From Variovorax sp. N23 (GTDB lineage: Bacteria > Pseudomonadota > Gammaproteobacteria > Burkholderiales > Burkholderiaceae_C): DNA of 64,000 bases. The notes under the pieces are model-generated. The model did not search any database. It saw nothing but the letters and a program-made list of their open reading frames with translations, and was not told where the DNA came from. This document shows, in pieces, positions 1-8,393 of the stretch (within the stretch, counting starts at the first letter, position 1; every line of letters starts with the position of its first letter). The translations under genes and the position numbers were made by a program. The stretch lies in contig NZ_JAOOPY010000003.1 of NCBI RefSeq assembly GCF_025486315.1, positions 362,542 through 426,541 on the forward strand, written 5' to 3'.

Positions 1-663
1 ATGGAGCTGTTCGACGTGCGCATCAGCGGCCAGGAGCCGGTCGAGGCCGAGGTGATGTCGGGCCGCGGCGCCTTCCTGCTGGGCGCGCATGTCGGCAGCT
101 TCGAGGCGATGGGCGCCTGCCGCCAGCACAGCAGCGACCACGGTGCGCTGCGGCTGGCGATGCTGATGTTCACCGACAACGCGCAGCGCATCTCGAGCAT
201 CCTCGAGACCATCGCGCTGCCCGAACTGCGCCCGCACATCATCGCGCTGGGGCGCCCGCATTCGATGCTCGCGCTGCGCGACTGGCTCGACGGCGGCGGC
301 CTGGGCGGCATGCTGGCCGACCGCACGCTGCCCGGCACCGAAGACATGGGCCAGCGCAGCAGCAACCTGACGCTGCCCTTCCTGGGCCAGCCCGCGGTGT
401 TCAGCGACGGCCCGTTCCGCCTGGCCGCGCTGCTGCGCCGCAAGGTGTTCTTCATGGCCGCGCTCTACGCGGGCGGCGCCCGCTACGATGTCCGCTTCGA
501 GCCACTGGTCGATTTCAGCGAGAGGCTCGCCGACCCCGCGCAGCGGGAACAACGCATCCGTGCGGCGGTCGAAGCCTACGTGGCGCGCCTGGAGGCGCTG
601 TGCCGCGAGCATCCCTACAACTGGTTCAACTTCCATGATTTCTGGCTTGAAGACACGCATTGA
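1..663 (+). CDS. LpxL/HtrB-like acyltransferase, 5' end outside the window
   Basis: Lysophospholipid or lipid A type acyltransferase of the LpxL/HtrB family, which moves an acyl chain from acyl-ACP to a lipid acceptor at the inner membrane. The visible 220 residues contain the family signature H-x4-E as HVGSFE (residues 30-35) and an ADRT segment. Full-length relatives are about 300 residues and have a membrane anchor ahead of the HxxxxE motif, so the ATG at base 1 is probably an internal Met and the true start lies left of the window. It is the first visible gene of the plus-strand polyene operon, and the next gene overlaps its 3' end. In aryl polyene clusters such enzymes are thought to acylate the lipid to which the polyene is attached; that role here is inferred from context. 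Confidence 0.85.
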   Translation: MELFDVRISGQEPVEAEVMSGRGAFLLGAHVGSFEAMGACRQHSSDHGALRLAMLMFTDNAQRISSILETIALPELRPHIIALGRPHSMLALRDWLDGGGLGGMLADRTLPGTEDMGQRSSNLTLPFLGQPAVFSDGPFRLAALLRRKVFFMAALYAGGARYDVRFEPLVDFSERLADPAQREQRIRAAVEAYVARLEALCREHPYNWFNFHDFWLEDTH

Positions 664-1231
664 GAGGGCGCTGCGGCAGGTGCGCTGGGCCCTGGCGGCG
701 CTGCTGTGCGCCGCTGCGCCGGCCTGGGCGCTCGACCTGAACGAGCTGATGGGCCTGCTGGCCAGACAGCAGCAGGGCGAGGCCAACTTCACCGAGCAGC
801 GCTACGTGCGCGGCTTCGACGGCCCGCTGGCCGCCAGCGGCACCCTGAGCTTCACCGCGCCCGACCGCCTGGTGCGGCGCACCCTGTCGCCCCGGCCCGA
901 GACGATGGCGGTCGACGGCAACAACCTCACGCTGTCGCGCAGCGGCCGCAGCCGCAGCATGACGCTCGACAGCATGCCCGAGCTGCAGGGCCTGGTCGAA
1001 GCGATGCGCGCCACGCTCGCCGGCAACACGCAGGTGCTGCAGCGCTACTTCACCAGCACCGTCGGCGGCAGCGCCAGCGAGTGGACCCTCGACCTGGCGC
1101 CCGTCGATGCGCGCCTGGCCTCGCAGGTCGCCATGCTTCGCCTGAGCGGCAAGGCCGGCGAGGTGCTGGGCGTGGAGATGGAGTTCCGCGGTGGCGACCG
1201 CTCGGTCATGACGATCTCGCCGAAGCGATGA
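635..1231 (+). CDS. LolA-like outer-membrane lipoprotein carrier of the polyene cluster
   Basis: Periplasmic LolA-like protein of about 198 residues. A basic start (ISGLKTRIERALRQVRW) leads into a hydrophobic stretch ending AAPAWA, a likely signal peptide cut before LDLNEL. The body has the beta-rich LolA pattern (ANFTEQRYVRGF, SGTLSFTAPDRLVR). The open frame extends further upstream, but the ATG at 635 is the first start that places the signal peptide at the N-terminus; it overlaps the preceding acyltransferase gene by 29 bases. LolA-like carriers next to MMPL exporters are a hallmark of aryl polyene and xanthomonadin clusters, where they probably carry the lipidated pigment across the periplasm. 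That substrate is inferred. Its stop codon overlaps the ATG of the 66-bp coupler element. Confidence 0.82.
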   Translation: MISGLKTRIERALRQVRWALAALLCAAAPAWALDLNELMGLLARQQQGEANFTEQRYVRGFDGPLAASGTLSFTAPDRLVRRTLSPRPETMAVDGNNLTLSRSGRSRSMTLDSMPELQGLVEAMRATLAGNTQVLQRYFTSTVGGSASEWTLDLAPVDARLASQVAMLRLSGKAGEVLGVEMEFRGGDRSVMTISPKR

Positions 1232-1293
1232 GCGCCGCCCGGCCGCCCGAAGGCGCTCGCACCGCAGCCCGCAGGGCGGAGGTCTTCGTATGA
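1228..1293 (+). repeat. 66-bp intergenic coupler element, copy 1 (22-codon mini-ORF)
   Basis: The element begins with ATG inside the stop of the LolA-like gene (ATGA at 1228-1231) and ends with TGA inside the start of the MMPL gene (ATGA at 1290-1293). It encodes a 21-residue peptide starting [11 protein letters not shown] near-identical element of exactly the same length lies at 35902-35967 on the other strand. Relative to that copy this one has lost one base after GCGCTC and gained one near the end, so the middle frame differs but both overlaps and the 66-bp length survive. The 3' part carries GGAGG seven bases before the MMPL ATG, and an upstream CCGCCC can pair with GGGCGG at the Shine-Dalgarno. 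Confidence 0.85.
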
Positions 1294-3662
1294 CTTCTGT
1301 GCACGCCGGGCCGAGCCGGGGCCGCCGCACGCTGGTGCTCCTGCTGTGGCTGGCCGCGGTGCTGGCCGGGGTCGCGGTCATCTCGCGCACCCACTTCAGC
1401 GCCGACCTGTCGGCCTTTCTGCCGGCCAGCCCCGACGCACGCCAGCGCGTGCTGATCGAGCAGCTGCAGAGCGGCGTCGCCTCGCGCACGCTGATGGTCG
1501 GCCTCGAAGGCGGCAAGGACGCGGCGCAGCGCGCCGACGTGTCGCGCGCGCTCGGCAAGGCGATGCGCGCCAGCGGGCTCTACGAGCAGGTGCAGAACGG
1601 CGACCACAGCGACTGGCAGGAGGCCGGCACCTTCGTCTTCGACCGGCGCTACCAGCTGTCGCCCGACGTGACGCCGCAGCGCTTTTCCGTCGACGGCCTG
1701 CGCGATGCCATCACCGACACGATGTCGATGCTCGGGACGCCGGCCGGCAACCTGGTCCGCCCGCTGTTCGAGCGCGACCCGACCGGCGAGACGCAACGCA
1801 TCGCCGAAGGGCTGATCCCCGCGACATCGCCGCGCACGGAAGAGGGCGTGTGGGTGTCGCGTACCGCGCCGCGCGCGATGCTGCTGGCCACCACCGCCGC
1901 CTCGGGCAGCGACCTCGACGCACAGGCCGCTGCCATCGCCCGCATCGAGACGGAATACACGAAGGCGACGCAGGGCCTGGGTGCCGACGTGCCGAAGCTG
2001 CTGCTGAGCGGCGCGCCGGTGTTCTCGGTGCAGAGCCGCGACAAGATCAAGGGCGAGGCGGTGCACCTGGCGACCGTCGGAGCGATCGTGATGGGCTGCC
2101 TGCTGCTGGCGGCCTTCGCGTCGCCCAAGGCGCTGGTCGTGGCGCTGCTGCCGGTGCTGACCGGCGTGGTCGCGGGCACGGCCGCGGTCGCGCTGGTGTT
2201 CGGGTCGGTGCACGGCCTCACGATGGGTTTCGGCAGCACGCTGATCGGCGAGACGGTCGACTACGCCATCTACTACCTGATCCAGGCCCGAGGCGCCGCG
2301 GTGCCCGGCACCGGCTGGCAGCGCTGGCGCGAGCTGAACTGGCCGACGGTGCGCCTGGGCCTGCTGACTTCGGTCTGCGGCTTCGCGGCGCTGCTGTTCT
2401 CGGGCTTCCCGGGGCTGGCGCAGCTCGGCGTGTTCTCCATCGCCGGCCTGGTGGCCGCCGCCCTGGTGACGCGCCACGGCCTGCCGATGCTGGCGCCCGA
2501 CGGCGCCACCGGCATCGGCATGCGCCGCCACATGGCGCGCGTGGCGAGCGGCATCGTGCAAGCCATGCCGCGGCTGCGCGTCGGCTTCGTCGTGGCGGGC
2601 GTGGTGGCGGTGGCGCTGATGGCCTGGCAGGGCGGGGCGCTGTGGCGCGCCAGCCTGTCGTCGATGAGCCCGATCTCCAAGGCGTCCCAGGCACTCGATG
2701 CCTCGCTGCGCGAGGACATCGGCGCCAGCGACGGCGGCACGCTGGTCGTCGTCCAGGCGGCCGACGAGCAGGCCGCGCTGCGCCTCACCGAGGCCGCCGG
2801 CCAGCGGCTCGACGCGCTGGTCGACCAGGGCCAGCTCAGCGGCTACGAGACCGTCACCCGCATGCTGCCGAGCATCGCCGCCCAGCAGGCCCGCATCGCC
2901 AGCCTGCCCGACGCCGCCACGCTGCGCACGCGCGTGGCCGAGGCGACCCAGGGGATGCCGCTTGCAGCCGAGCGGCTCGACCCCTTCGTCGCCTCGGTGG
3001 ACGCGGCGCGCGGCCTGCCGCCCATCACGCGCGACGAACTCGCCAAGGGCCCGATGGCGCCGGTGGTGCGCGCGCTGATGTTCGAGCGCCCCGGCGGCGG
3101 CTGGGCGTCGCTGATCGCGCTGCACACGACCGACCGCTTCGACAAGGCCCAGCTGGTCGCCGCCCTGGCGCCCTTGCCCGAGGTGCAGGTGGTCGATATC
3201 GGCGCCGAGCTGGGCAGCCTCTACGACCGCTACCTGCACGAGGCCTTCGTGCAGGTGTTGCTCGGTGCGCTGGCGGTGGTCGTGTTGCTGGGCCTGTACC
3301 TGCGCTCGCTGCGCCGGCTGGTCGCCGTGTGCCAGCCGCTGTTGCTGGCGGTGGTGCTCACGCTGGGCGGCATGGCGGCGCTGCAGGTGCCGCTGGGCAT
3401 CCTGCACCTGGTCGGGCTGCTGCTGATCGTGGCGGTCGGCTCCAACTACGCGCTCTTCTTCGACCAGCTGCAGGAGACCGGCCGCGCCGACGAGGACACG
3501 CTGGCCTCGCTGATGCTGGCCAACCTGACGACGGTCGTGTCCTTCGGGCTGATCGCGATCTCCGACATCCCCGCGCTCTCGGCCATCGGCCGCGTGGTGG
3601 CGCCTGGCGCGCTGTTGGCCTTGCTGCTGTCGGCGGCTTTCGCCAAGCGGCGCGTGCGCTGA
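1290..3662 (+). CDS. MMPL/RND-family exporter of the polyene cluster
   Basis: Inner-membrane RND-type exporter of 790 residues with MMPL organisation: one N-terminal membrane helix (about 10-29), a large periplasmic loop, a block of helices at about 255-400 containing GETVDYAIYYL (near 320), a second single helix at about 430-450, a second periplasmic loop, and a last helix block from about 650 containing GSNYALFFDQL (near 716). The two helix blocks are the usual duplicated halves. In aryl polyene clusters this protein works with the LolA-like carrier upstream to move the lipid-linked pigment towards the outer membrane; that is established for the cluster type and inferred here. Translation is probably coupled through the 66-bp element, which supplies its ribosome binding site. 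Confidence 0.9.
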   Translation: MTSVHAGPSRGRRTLVLLLWLAAVLAGVAVISRTHFSADLSAFLPASPDARQRVLIEQLQSGVASRTLMVGLEGGKDAAQRADVSRALGKAMRASGLYEQVQNGDHSDWQEAGTFVFDRRYQLSPDVTPQRFSVDGLRDAITDTMSMLGTPAGNLVRPLFERDPTGETQRIAEGLIPATSPRTEEGVWVSRTAPRAMLLATTAASGSDLDAQAAAIARIETEYTKATQGLGADVPKLLLSGAPVFSVQSRDKIKGEAVHLATVGAIVMGCLLLAAFASPKALVVALLPVLTGVVAGTAAVALVFGSVHGLTMGFGSTLIGETVDYAIYYLIQARGAAVPGTGWQRWRELNWPTVRLGLLTSVCGFAALLFSGFPGLAQLGVFSIAGLVAAALVTRHGLPMLAPDGATGIGMRRHMARVASGIVQAMPRLRVGFVVAGVVAVALMAWQGGALWRASLSSMSPISKASQALDASLREDIGASDGGTLVVVQAADEQAALRLTEAAGQRLDALVDQGQLSGYETVTRMLPSIAAQQARIASLPDAATLRTRVAEATQGMPLAAERLDPFVASVDAARGLPPITRDELAKGPMAPVVRALMFERPGGGWASLIALHTTDRFDKAQLVAALAPLPEVQVVDIGAELGSLYDRYLHEAFVQVLLGALAVVVLLGLYLRSLRRLVAVCQPLLLAVVLTLGGMAALQVPLGILHLVGLLLIVAVGSNYALFFDQLQETGRADEDTLASLMLANLTTVVSFGLIAISDIPALSAIGRVVAPGALLALLLSAAFAKRRVR

Positions 3663-3678
3663 GGTACAAAGGCGCGCC

Positions 3679-4509
3679 ATGTCGTCCGCCACCGTGCCCC
3701 CGATTCGCCCTGTTGCCTCGATGCCGCTGATCTTCCCGGCGAGCGCGCTGCTGCACGTCGGCGCGCTGGCGGCCGCCGTGTGGGTGCCCGGCGCGCTGCC
3801 CTGGGCGATCGGCGCGGTGGTGCTCAACCATGCGCTCATCACCGGCGCCGGGCTCACGCCGCGCAGCCGGCTGCTGGGGCCGAACGTCACGCGGCTGCCC
3901 GCGGCGGCCGTGGCGCGGCGCGAAGTCGCACTCACCATCGACGACGGGCCCGACCCGGTCGTCACGCCCCAGGTGCTCGACGTGCTCGAGGCCTACGGCC
4001 AGCGCGCCACCTTCTTCTGCATCGCCGACCGGGTCGCGGCGCATCCCGGGCTGGCCCGCGAGATCGTCGCGCGCGGCCACAGCATCCAGAACCACACGGC
4101 GCGCCATCGGCACGACTTCTCCTTCCTCGGACCGCGCGGCTACGCCGCCGAAATCTCGCGTGCGCAGGCGCTGCTCGCGCAGGCGACCGGCGAACGCCCG
4201 AGCTGCTTTCGCGCACCGGCCGGCCTGCGCAATCCCTTTCTCGCGCCGGTGCTGCAGCGCCTGGGCCTGTCGCTGGTGAGCTGGACGCGGCGCGGTTTCG
4301 ACACGCGCGAACGCGACCCGGCCAAGGTGCTGGGGCGCCTGGTGCGCGGGCTGGCGGCCGGCGACATCCTGCTGCTGCACGACGGCAACGCCGCCCGCAC
4401 CGCGGATGGCCGGCCGGTCGTGCTGGAGGTGCTGCCGCCGTTGCTGGCGCGTCTGAAGGCCGACCGGCTGCGCGCCGTGACCCTGCCCGAAGCGCTGAAG
4501 GACGGATGA
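3679..4509 (+). CDS. Polysaccharide deacetylase (NodB domain), membrane-anchored
   Basis: NodB-type carbohydrate esterase of 276 residues. Two hydrophobic segments (about 12-60) come first and suggest membrane anchoring. The catalytic domain follows with TIDDGPDP (86-93), which carries the base and metal-binding aspartates, the metal-binding H-x3-H as HTARH (139-143), RAPAG (from 178) and LLLHDG near 230. All expected metal-site residues are present. It probably removes N-acetyl groups from an amino-sugar attached to the polyene lipid; the substrate is an inference from the glycosyltransferase in the opposing operon. It starts 16 bases after the exporter gene and its stop overlaps the next start (ATGA). 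Confidence 0.88.
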   Translation: MSSATVPPIRPVASMPLIFPASALLHVGALAAAVWVPGALPWAIGAVVLNHALITGAGLTPRSRLLGPNVTRLPAAAVARREVALTIDDGPDPVVTPQVLDVLEAYGQRATFFCIADRVAAHPGLAREIVARGHSIQNHTARHRHDFSFLGPRGYAAEISRAQALLAQATGERPSCFRAPAGLRNPFLAPVLQRLGLSLVSWTRRGFDTRERDPAKVLGRLVRGLAAGDILLLHDGNAARTADGRPVVLEVLPPLLARLKADRLRAVTLPEALKDG

Positions 4510-5255
4510 GCCGCATGTTGTCGACCGACGCGGCCTGGCGCCGCCTGCACGAAGAGGCGACGGCGCCGTACCGCCAGTCCGGCCGCTTCGGCTGGCACTT
4601 CGCCCGCGGCAAGCTGGGGCGCGACCCGGCCTTCCGCGGCATGCTGGAGCGCCGGCTCGTCGCCGCGCATCACGCCCGCGTGCTCGACATCGGCAGCGGC
4701 CAGAGCCTCACGGCCAGCCTGCTGTCGGTCGCCGCGTCGATGCAGGCGCAGGGCCACTGGCCGGCCGGCTGGCCTGCGACGCCCGCACGCATCGACTACA
4801 CCGGCATCGAGCTGATGCCCAAGGACGTCGCCCGCGCGCAGGCCGCCATCGGCCACCTCGAGCCCGCGCCGCGCATCCTGTGCGCCGACATGTGCAGCGC
4901 GCCACTGCCGGCCTGCGACCTGGTCGTGATCCTCGACGTGCTGCACTACGTCGACCTGGACGCGCAGGAAGGCGTGCTGCGACGCGTGCGCGAGGCGCTC
5001 GCACCCGGCGGACGGCTGCTGCTGCGCGTCGGCGATGCAGCCAGCACGCGCGGCTTCGTCATCAGCCAATGGGTCGACCGCACCGTGACGCGCATCCGCG
5101 GCCACCGCGTGTCGCCGACCTGGGGCCGCACGCTGGCCGAATGGACGGCGCTGCTGCAGCGCCTGGGCTTTGCGGTGCACAGCATTCCCATGAGCCAGGG
5201 CACGCCCTTTGCCAACGTGCTGCTGGTCGCCGACCTCGAACCTGCCCATCCATGA
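4506..5255 (+). CDS. SAM-dependent methyltransferase
   Basis: Class I methyltransferase of 249 residues. The SAM-binding motif I is VLDIGSGQS (59-67), and a motif II-like VVILDVLHYVD lies near 140-150. The start ATG overlaps the deacetylase stop (ATGA), and a second Met four codons in is an alternative. Homologues occur in aryl polyene clusters. The natural target is not evident from sequence; possible targets are the aryl head group of the polyene or an intermediate. A second, unrelated methyltransferase begins the opposing operon, so the locus carries two methylation activities. Confidence 0.85.
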   Translation: MSRMLSTDAAWRRLHEEATAPYRQSGRFGWHFARGKLGRDPAFRGMLERRLVAAHHARVLDIGSGQSLTASLLSVAASMQAQGHWPAGWPATPARIDYTGIELMPKDVARAQAAIGHLEPAPRILCADMCSAPLPACDLVVILDVLHYVDLDAQEGVLRRVREALAPGGRLLLRVGDAASTRGFVISQWVDRTVTRIRGHRVSPTWGRTLAEWTALLQRLGFAVHSIPMSQGTPFANVLLVADLEPAHP

Positions 5256-5725
5256 CACCTCAGACCCTCGACCGTGCCGGCATCGCCCGCCGCATCCCCC
5301 ACAGCGGCAGCATGTGCCTGCTCGACCGGCTGGAGGCGTGGGACGCCGAAGCGATCCACTGCAGCACCGCCAGCCATGCGCTGCCCGACAACCCGCTGCG
5401 CACCGCGAGCGGGCTGATGGCGCCCAACCTCGTCGAATACGCCGCGCAGGCGATGGCGCTGCACGGCGGCCTGCTCGCGCCGCCGGACGCCGAGCCCTCG
5501 GCCGGCTTCCTGGCCAGCGCGCGCAACGTGCGCTTCGCGGTCGACCGCTTCGACGATGTGCCGGGCGCGCTGCAGGTGCACGCGAGGCGCCTCTCGGGCG
5601 ACACCAGCCAGGTGCTCTACGAATTCGCCGTGAAGGACGACGGCGGCCGCGCGCTGGCCGAAGGCCGCGCGGTCGTCGTGCTCAACACCCCGCTGCCTCC
5701 CGCCACCCCCACCTCGACGAAATGA
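5252..5725 (+). CDS. Hotdog-fold 3-hydroxyacyl-ACP dehydratase (FabZ-like)
   Basis: Dehydratase-like hotdog protein of 157 residues, expected to remove water from 3-hydroxyacyl-ACP and so make each double bond of the polyene. [11 protein letters not shown] (from residue 15) resembles the FabZ signature and supplies the catalytic His17; Glu62 in NLVEYAAQA is the likely partner acid. The start overlaps the methyltransferase stop and its own stop overlaps fabG, so dehydratase and reductase are made together. This resembles the ApeI/ApeP-type dehydratases of aryl polyene clusters. ApeI and ApeP roles are known from E. coli; assignment to one or the other is not attempted. Confidence 0.85.
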   Translation: MTPQTLDRAGIARRIPHSGSMCLLDRLEAWDAEAIHCSTASHALPDNPLRTASGLMAPNLVEYAAQAMALHGGLLAPPDAEPSAGFLASARNVRFAVDRFDDVPGALQVHARRLSGDTSQVLYEFAVKDDGGRALAEGRAVVVLNTPLPPATPTSTK

Positions 5726-6462
5726 ACGCCATGTCCCTGTCCGGAAAACGCGCCCTCATCACCGGCGCCAGCGGCGCCCTCGGCGCGGCCATCGCGCAGC
5801 GTCTGGCGCGCGACGGTGCCACCGTGCTGCTGCATGCCAGCTCGCGCCCGCAGGCGGTCGAGGAACTCGCCGCCACCATCACCGCGGCCGGTGGCACCGC
5901 CGAATGCCACGTCTTCGACCTGCGCAGCGACGAGGCCACCGCCGCCGGCTGCGCGGCGATCCTCACCGGCGGGCCGGTGCAGATCCTGGTGAACAACGCC
6001 GGCGTGCACGACGACGCGGTGCTGCCGGGCATGCGGCCCGAGCAGTGGCACAGGGTGATCGACGTGTCGCTCAACGGCTTCTTCCGCGTCACGCAGCCGC
6101 TGCTGCTGCCGATGCTGCGCACCCGCTGGGGCCGCATCCTGAACATCTCGTCGGTGGCCTCGCTCACCGGCAACCGCGGGCAGGTGAACTACGCCGCGGC
6201 CAAGGGCGCGCTCAACAGCGCGACCAAGGCGCTGTCGCTCGAAGTGGCGGCGCGCGGCGTGACCGTGAACGCCATCGCGCCGGGCATCATCGCGTCGCCG
6301 ATGGCCGATGCGGTGTTCGACCCGGCGATCATCCAGCAGATGGTGCCGGTCAAGCGTGCCGGCACGCCCGACGAAGTGGCCGCGCTGGCCGGCTTCCTGG
6401 CGAGCGCCGACGCGGCCTACATCACGGGGCAGGTGATCTCGATCAACGGCGGGATGGTGTAG
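5722..6462 (+). CDS. 3-oxoacyl-ACP reductase (FabG-like SDR)
   Basis: Short-chain dehydrogenase/reductase of 246 residues. The nucleotide-binding TGASGALG motif is at 14-21, NNAG follows, and the catalytic residues are Ser144 (NISSVAS), Tyr157 and Lys161 (NYAAAK). The C-terminus ends SINGGMV, typical of FabG. It would reduce 3-oxoacyl-ACP with NADPH before the dehydratase acts. The chosen ATG overlaps the dehydratase stop; an ATG nine bases later is possible. It is a cluster-specific reductase rather than the housekeeping fabG, judged by its position between the dehydratase and a transporter. Confidence 0.92.
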   Translation: MNAMSLSGKRALITGASGALGAAIAQRLARDGATVLLHASSRPQAVEELAATITAAGGTAECHVFDLRSDEATAAGCAAILTGGPVQILVNNAGVHDDAVLPGMRPEQWHRVIDVSLNGFFRVTQPLLLPMLRTRWGRILNISSVASLTGNRGQVNYAAAKGALNSATKALSLEVAARGVTVNAIAPGIIASPMADAVFDPAIIQQMVPVKRAGTPDEVAALAGFLASADAAYITGQVISINGGMV

Positions 6463-7832
6463 TGGCCGGCGCGCCACTCGGTGACCCGGCGCCTGGCGTG
6501 GCCCCGGTCGCCGTGGGCTTCTGGGAGGCCTTCCGCTTCTGGCTCAAGCTGGGCTTCGTGAGCTTCGGCGGGCCGGCCGGGCAGATCGCGATCATGCACA
6601 CCGAGCTGGTCGAGCGCCGGCGCTGGATCAGCGAGAAGCGCTTTCTGCACGCGCTCAACTACTGCATGCTGCTGCCGGGCCCCGAAGCGCAGCAGCTGGC
6701 GACCTACATCGGCTGGCTGCTGCACCGGACCCGGGGCGGCATCGTCGCGGGCACGTTGTTCGTGCTGCCTTCGCTGTTCATCCTGATCGGCCTGTCGTGG
6801 ATCTACCTGCGCTTCGGGCATGTGCCGGTGGTGGCGGGCATCTTCTATGGCATCAAGCCGGCCGTCACGGCCATCGTGCTGCACGCGGCGCACCGCATCG
6901 GCACGCGGGCGCTGCGCAACCGCTGGATGTGGGCCATCGCGGCGGCGTCCTTCATCGCGATCTTCGCCTTCGACACGCCGTTCCCCGCCATCGTGGTGGC
7001 CGCGGCGCTGGTCGGGCACGTCGGCGCGCGGCGTGCGCCGGCCGTGTTCGCGCTCGGCGGTGCGCCGGGCCACGCGGCATCGCACCACGGGCCGGCGCTG
7101 ATCGACGACGACACGCCGACGCCGCCGCATGCGCGCTTCTCGCGCGGGCGGTTGACGAAGGTGCTCGGCGTCGGGCTGGGGCTGTGGGCGCTGGCCATGG
7201 CGACGTTGATCGCGACGCAAGGTCTGCAGGGCACGCTGACGCAGATGGGGTGGTTCTTCACCAAGGCGGCGCTGCTGACCTTTGGCGGCGCCTACGCGGT
7301 GCTGCCCTACGTCTACCAGGGCGCCGTCGAGCAGCATCACTGGCTGTCCGGCGCCCAGATGATCGATGGGCTGGCGCTGGGCGAAACCACGCCGGGGCCG
7401 CTCATCATGGTGGTGGCCTACGTCGGCTTCGTCGGCGGCTGGCTCGAGCAGGTGCTCGGCCCCGACGCGGTGTTCGCCGGCGCCGCGCTGGCGGCCTCGG
7501 TCGTCACCTTCTTCACCTTCCTGCCGTCCTTCGTCTTCATCCTCGCCGGCGGGCCGGCGATCGAGGCGACACACGGCAGGCTGGGCTTCACCGCACCGCT
7601 GTCGGCCGTCACCGCGGCCGTGGTGGGAGTCATCCTCAACCTAGCGCTGTTCTTCGCGTACCACGTGCTGTGGCCGCAGGGCTTCGGCGGGCGCTTCGAC
7701 GCGGCATCGGCCGTGATCGCGCTCGCCGCCGCCGTGGCGCTGTTCCGCTTCAAGGTCGGCGTGCTGCCATTGCTCGGCGCGTGTGCCGCCGCCGGGCTGG
7801 CTTGGACCTGGGTGCTGCCGGCCCTGCGCTAG
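6462..7832 (+). CDS. chrA: Chromate efflux transporter (CHR family, long-chain)
   Basis: Two-domain CHR-family transporter of 456 residues. The first domain opens with [15 protein letters not shown] (near 30-46) and the second with [14 protein letters not shown] (near 271-285), the conserved repeats of ChrA. About ten hydrophobic segments are visible. The start is a GTG whose G is the last base of the fabG stop (TAGTG), so it is translationally coupled to the pigment operon. Known family members export chromate in exchange for protons or sulfate; whether this one exports chromate or another oxyanion cannot be told. Its place as last gene of a polyene operon is unexpected. Confidence 0.85.
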   Translation: MAGAPLGDPAPGVAPVAVGFWEAFRFWLKLGFVSFGGPAGQIAIMHTELVERRRWISEKRFLHALNYCMLLPGPEAQQLATYIGWLLHRTRGGIVAGTLFVLPSLFILIGLSWIYLRFGHVPVVAGIFYGIKPAVTAIVLHAAHRIGTRALRNRWMWAIAAASFIAIFAFDTPFPAIVVAAALVGHVGARRAPAVFALGGAPGHAASHHGPALIDDDTPTPPHARFSRGRLTKVLGVGLGLWALAMATLIATQGLQGTLTQMGWFFTKAALLTFGGAYAVLPYVYQGAVEQHHWLSGAQMIDGLALGETTPGPLIMVVAYVGFVGGWLEQVLGPDAVFAGAALAASVVTFFTFLPSFVFILAGGPAIEATHGRLGFTAPLSAVTAAVVGVILNLALFFAYHVLWPQGFGGRFDAASAVIALAAAVALFRFKVGVLPLLGACAAAGLAWTWVLPALR

Positions 7833-7957
7833 GGCTGTTCACTGAAACGCCCTCCCTCGGACGTTTCGCGACCGCCCGGCGCGTTTCGTCGCATTGCGCT
7901 GGCGATGGCGCGCACGACACGCGATCGTCGGGGCTCCACTTTTGACGGAGTCCCGAC

Positions 7958-8380
7958 ATGCATCCCTTCCGAACCCTGTCCGCCTTCGCCGCGGTCCTTG
8001 CCATTCCCCTGGCCGCGAGCGCGGCCGATCTCCGTGTCGCCGTGAGCGACGGGCCGGCGGTTCCGGCGACGCTCTATGTGGCGCTGTTCGACTCGGCCGA
8101 CGCGCTGACGGCGGACAAGGCGCTGGCCGCGCAGACCCTGCCGATGCGCGACGGCAAGGCGCAGCTGGTGTTCGTCGGCTTGCCACCCGGACGCTATGTG
8201 CTCAAGTCCTTCGCCGACGAGAACGGCAACGGCAAGCTCGACGCGAACCTGGTCGGCGTGCCGATCGAACGCTACGGCTTCTCGAACGATGCCCGGGGCC
8301 GTATGGGCCCGCCCACCTTCGACGCGGCTGCGGTGCCACTCGAGGCCGCCGACAGCAGCATCGCCCTTCGTCTCCACTGA
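7958..8380 (+). CDS. DUF2141 family periplasmic protein
   Basis: Secreted protein of 140 residues. A signal peptide (about 1-22, ending AASA before ADLRVAVSD) is followed by a single DUF2141 beta-sandwich domain with the characteristic LPPGRYVLKSFADENGNGKLD and later GPPTFDAA. The DENGNGKLD stretch is acidic and could bind a cation. The function of the family is unknown; members often sit beside carotenoid or retinoid-type enzymes, and here the next gene is a carotenoid oxygenase starting 13 bases downstream. It follows a 125-base gap after chrA, so the pair may have its own promoter. Confidence 0.85.
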   Translation: MHPFRTLSAFAAVLAIPLAASAADLRVAVSDGPAVPATLYVALFDSADALTADKALAAQTLPMRDGKAQLVFVGLPPGRYVLKSFADENGNGKLDANLVGVPIERYGFSNDARGRMGPPTFDAAAVPLEAADSSIALRLH

Positions 8381-8393
8381 GGAGACGCGCACC

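Noticed and set aside
1206..3965. A 919-codon open frame on the minus strand opposite the MMPL exporter and deacetylase
   Set aside because: Its product is a low-complexity Arg/Ala/Gly/Gln/His-rich string with no domain, exactly antisense to conserved genes; high GC third positions keep the complementary frame open.
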